The notes below the pieces were generated by a model that saw only the letters and a list, made by a program, of their open reading frames with translations, had not been told where the DNA came from and ran no database searches. The translations under genes and the position numbers were made by a program. A stretch of DNA of 11,223 nucleotides from Ochromonadaceae sp. CCMP2298. Lineage: Eukaryota; Sar; Synurophyceae; Ochromonadales; Ochromonadaceae. Positions within the stretch are counted from its first letter, which is position 1; each line of letters starts with the position of its first letter. The DNA is taken from assembly GCA_026770595.1 (NCBI GenBank), contig MU634415.1, forward strand, positions 1,217 to 12,439, given 5' to 3'. Below are positions 1-7,310 of this stretch, in pieces.

Positions 1-37
1 GGGGGGGGGGGTTCCCCAGCAGCTGTCTCTATTCGCT

Positions 38-3000
38 TTGCTGCTGGTTTTCCCACAGAAAGCGGCTGGAGGGCCGTTGGGGCAGGTGGGGCGAGGGCAA
101 GGAATAAGGCAAGTGAGGGAATGGGGGGAATATGGGGAGTGCGGAACATGGGAAGTGCGGGGTCCTCGCGCCCCCCACTGTCTGTCCTCGCTGCTGCTGC
201 CCTCTCCTCCTGTGTCATTGCCTCTGGCGTGCTTGAGGGGGGGGCTGGCCCAGGCCCTAAGAGGCGATATGGCGGCCCTGGGAAGGCGCCTGCACCAGGA
301 GCAGGATGGGAGGGAGGGGGGAGAGGACACTTTGCTAGGTCAGGAATCTATAAGTCAGGATTCTCTGCTGCAGTCCCTGGCCCCCGCCCTGCTGCTGGCT
401 GCACAGCTGCGTGACCTGTCTTCAGCGGACCTGCCTCTAGCGCTGGCGCTGCTTCTAGATGGGGCGGGCGGTTGTCTCGCCTCGCTGCTGTCCCCCTTCC
501 CCCCCTCCCTCCCTCTGTCCGCCCCCCCACCGGGCTGTGCAAAGGCAGACGTAGAGACAAAGGAAGATGTGAGGGCTGTGGGGCCTGCCTTGTGCGCCCG
601 CCTCTGCGCTGTGTTTCTGGTCAGTGCGGCGGCACACCTGGGGGGCAGCAGAGGCCCCCCCGCCCTGCTGCAACTGCTGCACAGTACGCAGGGGGTGGGG
701 GTGGTGATGGAGATGGGACAGGGACAGGGGATGGGACAGGGGGTGGGGCAGGGGAGAGGAGAGAGAGAGGGAGGTGAAGAGGGTGTGGGGGTGGGTATGG
801 GGGCGGACCCTGCCCTGCGCCTATTGTACGTACACGTGTGCCTACTGCTGCTGCAGAGCGCTCCAGAGACTGGATGGCCGATGCAGGTGAGAGGGGTGAA
901 AGGGGGATGAGGGGGGTGAGGGTAGGGGTTGCGTATGCTGGTCTTACATCCTCTAGTTGGTAGTATTTGTGCTTTTTATTCGTTCTAAGTCTCTTTCCCT
1001 CATGCGCCATCTAACCACTCATGTTTTCTCTCTCTCTGTCCATCTCTCTATCTTTCTCCTATCGCTACCCCCTACTCCCTCTCCCCTCTCCCCCAATCAG
1101 TTGGAGCAGCTCTCAGTGCGGGGAGTGCGGCAGCGGGGTCTCTTACAGGTGCGACATCAGACATCAGACATCAGACATCAGATATCAGACATCAGACATC
1201 AGATATCAGACATCAGATATCAGATATCAGTTATCAGATAGCGCCCCGCCACACCACCTCTAATTCCCTCATTCCCTCATTCCCTCATTCCCTCATTCCC
1301 TCATTCCCTGCTTCTCTTATCCTCTCACTATCTCATTATCTCATTCCCTAATTCCCTACTATCAGGTGCGGCTGCTGCTGGAGCTGGTATCTCTCGACGC
1401 GCAGCTGTGCGCCAAAGAGGCGCGCGACGCCCAGTGGGCTGCGGAGAATGTGCAAATCTTTCTGATGCACGTGCTGGAGGCGTGTCCGGCGAGGTAAGGG
1501 GGTGGGGAGCAGGGGATGGGGGTCAGCGCTCCAGCACACATTCTAATTATCTAATTATCTCGTTATCTAATTCCACCCACTCACTCTGCACCCATCTACC
1601 ATCCCTCTACCCTCTACATCTCTACCTACCACTCCAACCATCCTTCTACCTTCTACCCGCCACTCTTCTACCACTATCCATACCTCTGCCTCTAGCCTGC
1701 GTGTGGAGCGAGCCCTACTGAGGGGCATGGCGGACACAGACACTCTCGCACAGCTGTACATGCGCAGAGGCAAGAGTGGCAGAGGGGGAAGAGATATAGG
1801 TGGGAGCAATAGGGGGAGTGGGAGGGCAGGAGGGGGGGAGTGGGCAGATGGGGCAGGGGGGCAGGAGTGGGGAGAGGCCCCTCTCTCTGAAACGCGGTCG
1901 CGGTTGCTCACAGCTCAGCTGCTGGCCAGCTTCCAGGGGGGCACTGCGGGGCTGGAGTCGGCGGGGGGCGGGGGGGGCGGCGCTGGTGGGGGCGGGGACT
2001 GGGGGGTGGATGCGCTGCTGTTAGCGCTGCTCAACCCAGCCCTGACCCACCCCCGCCCTAGTGTCAGTTCCAGTACCAGTACCAGTATCGGACCCAGCAC
2101 CAGTCCCACAGTCGGGGCGGGGGCGGGCGGGCGGTGGCAGCGCCTCTCAGTGCTCAACCGCCTCACAGCCCTGCCCCTCACACACATCCTCACACATCCG
2201 CATGATTCTGCGCCTGCACCCTGCACCAGTGAGATGGCTGCGGTGGCTGAGGGGGCGCGGCGCCTACTACAGTGGGACAGGGGTCTGCTGTGGCGCCTAC
2301 GCACACACTCCCTCTCCCACACTCAGTCCCAGTTCCAGTGCCGATGGGAAGGGGCAGGGGCAGGGGGCGGATCTGGGTGCTTCCACCTCATATTCTGTGC
2401 ACCGGAGGTGCTGCTGTGCGGGGACAGACAGGGACCGGGATGGGGACTGGAGGGAGGAGGAGATGCAGCGGGTGCGGGGAGTATGGGGCAGCAGGAGGTA
2501 CCCCTGTACCTGTCCCCCGTGTCTGCCCCCCAGCTGGATTGTCTGCTGACCGAGCTCTGTGCTGCACACGGGCATGGGTGCGGGGGCCAGGGCTGGGCTC
2601 AGGGGCAGAGCCAGAGCCTGGGGCAGAGCGCGGGGGCAGCATCGGGTCTGCCGGGAGTGCCCACGATAACATCTACCCCTGCCCTGGTGCTGTCTGCGCC
2701 GTGTCTGAACCTACTGGAGGCTTCCTTCTCCCTGCTGCATGTTACAGCCATGCTGGGGGTGGGGGAGTGGGGCGCAGGAGGTAGTGGGGGTGGTGAGGGC
2801 TGGGTGGGTGTGGTGCGGCGGTTCCGGCATCTGCTGATGCCCCCAGTGCTGGCTGCTGCTCTGCGCTGGCACCTGCTGCGGATGGCGGAGGCAGGGGTGG
2901 CGCTGGCAGAAGCGGAGGCAGGGGCAGGGTCAGGGTATGGGGCAGGGTCTTCCTCTACTGCCTCTACTACATTTGGTGGCTACGCTGCCTATGCTGCCGC

Positions 3001-6000
3001 TGCCGCACATCTGCTAGATGAAGCGATGCCGGGAGAGGAGGATGGGGTGCGAGAGATGCAGGGTGTGCAGGCAGAGGCAGAGGCAGGAGCGGCGAGGGAA
3101 GAGGGGGTAGAGAAGGAGGCATGGGTGGAGCTGGACTTGGCGCTGCTCCTGCGGGGTGTTTTCGACGCTCCCCTCACCCAGGCACTGCTGCTCTTCGCCG
3201 CATTAGACCCACCCCGCTTCAGCGACTGTGTGTCTAAAACCCTAGGAGGCCTGCTGCGTAGGGTTGAAAAGACCATCGTGTGGGGGGCAGGAAATGCTGC
3301 TGCTGCCTCTGCTGCCTCTGCTGCTGTGGGTAGGGATGTGGGTGCTGCCTCGGTATCATCAGAATGGGTGCATCTGCTGGCCCTGACTGTGCCTCTTTGG
3401 CTGGTGGCGAGCGAGGTGCGGGGGGGCACTGACGCGCGCGCACATACATACTCCCAGCCACAGCAGCACTGGCTCTCCCAGAAGCAGGGGGGGATCGGGT
3501 GCAGTGCGGTACAGGCATCGGTGCGTGCAGTGACCAGCTGTGCGCACAGACACGCACAGATACACACACAGACACAGAGGCACACACAGACAGCCATTCT
3601 GAGTAGGCACGCGCAGGGGAGCAGTTCAGAGCAGACTCCCCTGATTCTGTCTCTGTCCCTGCCCCTGCCCCTGCCCTTGGGACTGTCAGTGTTCGTGTGC
3701 GTGGATGGGCACAACCACCAGCAACAGCATACCCACCACCTACAGCAGCAGCAACGGAGCGGGTTCCTGCTGGGCTCCGCTGCCTTCTCCAGCTTGCTGC
3801 TCAGGGGACTCTGCCCCTCACTAGATGGGGACGGGTGCAGGGGCGGGGACTGCAGCGGAGTGGGTGTAGGTGCGGGGCTGCTGGTGCAGGTGCGGGGGGC
3901 GCTGCGGGAAGCGGGGGAGTGGGGGCTGGGGGGATTGCCGGGGGCGGGGCAGGATTTATACTTACGCCTCTCGCACCTCCTACAGATGCAGCTGAGAGCC
4001 AGGGACAGGGGCGGTGGCAGAGGCGGGGAGCAGGGCGCAGACAGTGGTCGCAACGCCATACTCCGGGGGCTTCTGCTGGAGCTGCTGCTACACGGGCCTG
4101 CGGACTGGAACGAGCAGGCACAGGGGGGGGGGGGGGGGGGGATGGCGGGGGGCGGGGCAGGATTTATACTTACGCCTCTCGCACCTCCTACAGATGCAGC
4201 TGAGAGCCAGGGACAGGGGCGGTGGCAGAGGCGGGGAGCAGGGCGCAGACAGTGGTCGCAACGCCATACTCCGGGGGCTTCTGCTGGAGCTGCTGCTACA
4301 CGGGCCTGCGGACTGGAACGAGCAGGCACAGGGGCAGGAACAGGGACAGATGCAGACGCAGACGCAGACGCAGGTGCGGGGCGGCATGTGTGCGTCTCTG
4401 CTGACGGCGCTGCTGCTTTTCCTAAGAGACGCCACCAGGCAGGCCAGTATGGAAAGGGGCAAGGGGGTTGGGGAGGGGGAGGGGGAGGAGACAAGTGCTA
4501 CGTCTACAGATACGGGGGTGGGCGTTGATGTGGGTGTGGGTGCGGGGGCGGGCGTGCGGGGCAGCAGGGCGCCCCTGTTCCTCCACTGGCTCCAGGGCAA
4601 CAGCTGCATCGGAGTGGGTTGCAGTGGCAGTGGCGACTGCACTGGTGTGGGTAGCGGTGGGTATGAAGATGAGGGGGGGGGAGGGGGGGCGGGTATGTGG
4701 GCATCTGCGTGGGCGTTGCTGGTGCTTGGGCATGTGGATGTGCGATGGGCACTGGTGGAGCTTGGGGGGATGGTGATGGGAGGGATTGGCGGATTGCAGG
4801 AGCAGTTGCGTACAATGCACAGGCAGCTGCTGCTCTGCTGCCCTCACTCCTGCCTCCTTTCCTATCAGTGTCCCCAGTGTCCCCGGTGCCCGCACCCCCC
4901 TCCCCAGCGCGTCTTCCAACTGCTGCTGCTACTATTCGCGCGTACGGGGCAGAGGCTGCTGTGCCTGAGTGCAGGGGATGGGGCAAGTGCGGGGGTAGGG
5001 TACGGAGCAGGGTATAGTGGAGGATATGGAACAGGGAATGGGGCGGACGGGTGCATGGAAGTAGGTGCAAACGCTGCCGGCGCAGAGGTGGGTGCGGGTG
5101 TGGGAGCGGGGGCAGAAGTGAGGGCGTCCCTGCGGCTGCTCACCACTGTGGCTGGAGCCTTCGCAAGGGTGGGGCGGGGATTCCCAGGTTCTCTTCCCAG
5201 CCAGCTGCTGCTCGCAGAGGCTGAGCACGGAGTGGAGGTGGGGGTGGGGGTCGGGGCGCAGGGGGCTGAGGGGCAGTGGCGGGGCCAGGGACAGGAGCTG
5301 GGCACATGCGCTGGCTGGAGGAGTGCGCTGCTACGGTTGCTGGGGGATGTGAATCTCTCTGTCCGCACACACCCGACCCTGTTCGCGCCCCCTTTGGCTC
5401 TATCTCCGCCCCAGGGCCAGCATACTCATACCAAGGCCCATATCAAGACCGAGACCCAGACGCAGACAAAGGTTGTGTCCCTCCACACAGGTGCAGGCAC
5501 AGGTGCAAGCGCAGGCACGCCTAGCACCGCTGCTACTGCTACTGCTACTGCTACTGCTGCAGAGGCAGTGGGGGCAGTGGGGGCTGCGCTGCGCTCAGTG
5601 GAGTTGGATGCTGAGGTGGTGGGTTCGGGGGTGCAGGGGGCGCAGGGGGGGCGAGGGGCGCTGCGGGGGTCGAGGGAGAGCGTGGGCAGGAAGGGAACTA
5701 AGCGACCCCGCGCCCCCGCCCCCACACCCACCTCCACCCCAGGCCACACCCATGCCTCCACCCCCGCCACCCCTGCTGCTTCCAGCGATACCGTTGCTTC
5801 TGCGCACACTGCACGCAGAGACGACTCCCAGAAGCGGGGGCAGCCGCAGCAGGGACAGCAGAGCGGGAGGGAGCGACCCAAAAAGAGCAGGCGTAGGGAG
5901 GAGGGGGGGCTCGAGCTCAGCAGAGACGGTTCTGCTGGTGCTGCTACTGGTGCTGTTGAGACTGTCGCGAGGGGTGTGCACAAGACTCCTTCACTGCACA

Positions 6001-6455
6001 CCCCCGCCTCAGCCCCCGCCTCAGCCTCTGTGCCCGCCTCTGCCTCTACCTCTGCCCCCACCTCAGCCTCTGCCTCTGCCTCCGCCTCCGCCTCAGCCTC
6101 AGCAGCGCGCAGGTCCGCCCTCTCCATCCCCCTCTCCATCCCCCTCTCCATCCCCCTTGCCCATGCAAGCACAGCTCCCAGGTACGCACACCCTCAAGGA
6201 GCTGCAACCCCCACTCCTGCACCTTCTGTCTTTGCCTCTGCCTCTGCTCCTATCTCTGCTTCTGCCTCTGCCTCTGCTACTATTTCTGCTTCTGCCTCTT
6301 CCTCTGCTGTCCCCGCTACCTCTGCCTCTGCCGCCCCTGCCTCTGCCGCTCTTGCTCTGGCACTGCAGAGTACCCCTCCCATTGCAAACAGCGCCCAAAG
6401 AGGCGCACAAGGCAAGCCGGTCAGCTCCAGCTCCAAGTTCGGCAAGAGCTTCTGA
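38..6455 (+). CDS. Large multi-exon gene for a leucine-rich helical (solenoid-like) protein of unknown family
   Basis: Function not recognised. My exon model is up to 886, 1101-1148, 1366-1493, 1696-3889 and 4194-6455; all junctions fit in phase (0, 0, 2, 0). The 5' end is uncertain: a possible acceptor ends at 58 (ttttcccacag), so the gene may begin left of the window. The protein alternates Leu-rich amphipathic stretches (about 360-460, 1366-1493, 3120-3260, 4194-4330, 4905-4970) with Gly/Ala/Gln linkers. Basic, NLS-like patches lie near 5700 (KRPRAP) and 5875-5900 (RPKKSRRREE), followed by a Ser-Ala repeat tail ending SSSSKFGKSF. This suggests a nuclear scaffold. A stretch near 400-460 (LRDLSSADLPLALALLL) and one near 4908 (RVFQLLLLLF) loosely recall FANCD2/FANCI solenoid helices, but this is a weak guess. 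Without skipping duplication copy 1, the upstream frame stops at 4526-4528. Further introns after 4194 are possible, for example acceptor-like sites at 4868 and 4906. Confidence 0.65.
86..253 (+). other. Possible in-frame intron near the gene start
   Basis: A donor-like CAG|GTGGGG ends the short segment 59-85, and an acceptor-like ggcccag ends at 253. The 168 bases are a multiple of three and contain no stop in the gene's frame, so reading through is equally possible. The translated segment is Gly/Arg-rich and looks less protein-like than what follows. Weak evidence. Confidence 0.25.
887..1100 (+). other. Intron 1 of the large gene
   Basis: The donor ATGCAG|GTGAGA and the acceptor ccccaatcag are both strong. 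The frame hits a stop at 908-910 if unspliced. A long pyrimidine tract (about 1025-1097) precedes the acceptor. The junction is phase 0, joining MQ to LEQLSVRG. Confidence 0.75.
1154..1237 (+). repeat. Heptamer tandem array, 12 copies of ACATCAG/ATATCAG
   Basis: Twelve consecutive 7-base units. They are mostly ACATCAG and ATATCAG in irregular order, and the last unit is TTATCAG. The array starts five bases after the intron 2 donor. Open frames across it are by-products of the 7-base period and are not coding. Confidence 0.95.
1263..1317 (+). repeat. Octamer tandem array, ATTCCCTC x6 plus a partial unit
   Basis: Six exact ATTCCCTC units cover 1263-1310, followed by attccct. Degenerate relatives (ctcattatctcattccctaattccctac) run on to the intron 2 acceptor, so the array seems to supply the polypyrimidine tract. 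Confidence 0.95.
1494..1695 (+). other. Intron 3 of the large gene
   Basis: The donor GCGAG|GTAAGG is near consensus and the acceptor cctctgcctctag ends at 1695. The upstream exon 1366-1493 leaves two bases that join with C1696 to make a Ser codon, giving CPA-S-LRVERALL. An AATTATCT-like short repeat lies near 1542-1575, then a pyrimidine-rich tract. Confidence 0.75.
3940..4126 (+). repeat. Tandem duplication, copy 1 (187 bases)
   Basis: Identical base for base to 4148-4334, offset 208. Homology continues leftwards with a few mismatches in G-rich sequence. The copy encodes GAGQDLYLRLSHLLQMQLR onward in the upstream frame. The copy begins and ends in G-runs, which could have promoted slippage, unequal exchange or misassembly. 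Confidence 0.97.
4123..4141 (+). repeat. Run of 19 G between duplication copies
   Basis: An uninterrupted poly-G tract at the join of the two copies. It overlaps the end of copy 1 by four bases. Homopolymer length here sets the reading frame and is error-prone in sequencing. Confidence 0.97.
4148..4334 (+). repeat. Tandem duplication, copy 2 (187 bases)
   Basis: Perfect copy of 3940-4126. The 208-base offset leaves remainder 1 on division by 3, so its meaningful reading frame is one step from that of copy 1. It is this copy that continues in frame into the C-terminal half of the protein (MCASLLTALLLFLRDATRQ). Confidence 0.97.
5995..6360 (+). repeat. Degenerate GCCTCT/GCCTCA hexamer array encoding Ser-Ala repeats
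   Basis: Hexamers of the gcctct type (gcctca, gcctcc, tctgct) fill most of the C-terminal coding end and are translated as alternating Ala-Ser. The array is interrupted at 6121-6156 by three exact copies of the 12-mer tctccatccccc (SIPL x3). Confidence 0.85.
6121..6156 (+). repeat. 12-base tandem repeat x3
   Basis: Three exact tctccatccccc units, translated as SIPLSIPLSIPL in the gene's frame. A likely length-variable site. Confidence 0.9.
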
Positions 6456-6481
6456 CGGGGTCAATGGTAGGGGGGCTCGTT

Positions 6482-6487
6482 ATTAAA
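6482..6487 (+). promoter_or_regulatory. Possible polyadenylation signal ATTAAA
   Basis: ATTAAA lies 27 bases after the stop codon of the large gene (6453-6455), at the start of an abrupt shift to AT-richer sequence. Whether this lineage uses AAUAAA-type signals is unknown. Confidence 0.3.
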
Positions 6488-6660
6488 GTATTAGGAAACA
6501 GAGGTTTTTATATTCTGTGCATAGGCTACTTTTGAAGATACTGAGCATAATGTGTACAATGTTTAAGCGAACGCATTTGAAACTTAATTGCCTCTCTCCT
6601 CCACATTCCCGGGTTCCCTACTTTTTCCTGACTGTTGCGCATGAGTGTCTTTAGACCCCA

Positions 6661-6740
6661 ATACTGTTAGGAATCCGCTGTTACTTAAGAACTCAACCGA
6701 CAATTCGGCCGAGATAGTTTTGTTGGTACTGTGGGAGTTA
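6661..6740 (+). repeat. Diverged direct repeat, copy 1
   Basis: Similar to 7203-7280 in the same orientation. The core 6684-6725 matches 7223-7264 with about four mismatches in 42 bases. The core is caaccgacaatt, then y-ggccgagatagttttgttg. Read on the minus strand both copies keep a similar open peptide (NKTISAELSVEF here). Confidence 0.85.
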
Positions 6741-6817
6741 TTGAGGGATGTAGGCCATGCGTGGGATAGGGCGCTAGACAAGCGGCCAAAAACTTGCAGT
6801 GTATGGCGTAAGCTCCT

Positions 6818-7135
6818 AGCCCCTAGCTCCTAGCCCCTAGTGCTGCTGCTCTACCATCAGGTTATGTATAGTACGCTAAATATTCGATACCCGGGTCGAG
6901 AGATCCACTATTAATAGATCCCTTTTTATTTGTAATTATGTTTCCTGACTTTAGGGTCCGGGGTTTCGTGTCGTAGGTTTTGCCCGGTGGATCTTTACCT
7001 AAAGTCAGGAAACATAATTACAAATAAAAAGGGATCTATTAATAGTGGATCTCTCGACCCGGGTATCGAATATTTAGCGTACTATACATAACCTGATGGT
7101 AGAGCAGCAGTACTAGGGGCTAGGAGCTAGGGGCT
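6818..7135. mobile_element. Large near-perfect inverted repeat (foldback or MITE-like element)
   Basis: The left arm 6818-6955 and right arm 6998-7135 are reverse complements over 138 bases with a single mismatch (6842 against 7111). The central loop is 42 bases (6956-6997) and itself has a short ccggg/cccgg pairing. The outer 23 bases of each arm are a CTAGGGGCTAGGAG-type microsatellite, which continues outside the left arm only. There is no coding capacity. No clear target-site duplication is visible directly at the ends. It could be a non-autonomous foldback transposon, or an inverted-duplication artefact of cloning or amplification. Confidence 0.9.
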
Positions 7136-7202
7136 GATAAAGATCTTTATACTCCCCACTATGATCTTTCCCCCAACCTCGTGGCCTTCGCTTTCGTTGT
7201 TA

Positions 7203-7280
7203 ATACAGTTAGAAACGCGTTCCTTAAAAGTTCAACCGACAATTTGGCCGAGATAGTTTTGTTGCAACTCTGGTTGCTGC
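7203..7280 (+). repeat. Diverged direct repeat, copy 2
   Basis: Partner of 6661-6740. It ends just 31 bases before the next gene's first plausible start, so it may contribute promoter or leader sequence. The minus-strand reading keeps NKTISAKLSVEL, close to copy 1. Confidence 0.85.
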
Positions 7281-7310
7281 TAATCTAACAATAAAGAATC
7301 ATGGAGCTTC

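Larger units (their letters stand above)
1149..1365 (+). other. Intron 2 of the large gene, built largely from minisatellites
   Basis: The donor is TTACAG|GTGCGA and the acceptor ctactatcag ends at 1365, phase 0. The upstream exon is only 48 bases (16 codons, LEQLSVRGVRQRGLLQ). More than half of the intron is two tandem arrays, listed separately. Confidence 0.7.
3890..4193 (+). other. Candidate alternative intron that removes duplication copy 1
   Basis: A phase-0 donor CAG|GTGCGG at 3889/3890 matches the intron 2 donor type. Acceptors with the same sequence (tttatacttacgcctctcgcacctcctacag in two parts) end at 3985 and 4193, one in each copy of the duplication. Splicing to 4193 joins CAG to ATG at 4194 and enters the frame open to 6455. 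Splicing to 3985 (96 bases, in frame) keeps copy 1 and leads to a stop at 4526-4528. The sequence up to 3985 is also open if unspliced, so use of this intron is inferred. Confidence 0.4.
6456..7310. other. Gene-free intergenic insert, AT-richer than its flanks
   Basis: I see no convincing gene here. It holds the 3' end of the large gene, two diverged direct repeats and a large inverted repeat. The composition change at about 6475 and again near 7330 suggests inserted repetitive DNA. A short ORF on the minus strand around 6584-6781 coincides with direct repeat 1. Confidence 0.7.

Noticed and set aside
1154-1237. CRISPR-like or coding heptamer array
   Set aside because: Units are 7 bases with no spacers and lie within a well-supported intron. 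This is a plain minisatellite.
4014-4193. A separate gene starting at the ATG at 4014
   Set aside because: The frame before 4194 there is only the shifted reading of duplication copy 1. The downstream part is better explained as the continuation of the upstream gene.
2989-4494. 501-codon open frame on the minus strand
   Set aside because: It is Pro/Ser/Cys-rich low complexity opposite the G-rich coding strand of the large gene. It reads straight through the duplication junction and has no domain-like segment.
5426-6172. 248-codon minus-strand frame rich in Glu-Ala
   Set aside because: Antisense reading of the same Ser-Ala hexamers, with no independent support.
5473-6486. 337-codon plus-strand frame made of poly-Leu and Pro
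   Set aside because: It is the +1 reading of the hexamer arrays. The other frame has basic patches and ends cleanly, so I prefer that one.
6584-6781. Small minus-strand protein gene of 65 codons
   Set aside because: It coincides with a dispersed direct repeat, has no other gene signals and is cut off at the second copy. I kept it only as a finding about the repeat.
6880-6910. Cloning-vector polylinker (cccgggtcgagagatcc)
   Set aside because: A few restriction-like words occur, but the flanks are not a vector sequence I recognise, and the same bases recur in the other arm as part of the inverted repeat.
6956-6997. tRNA or structured RNA in the hairpin loop
   Set aside because: Only a short ccggg/cccgg pairing is visible, with no tRNA arms or other known RNA pattern.
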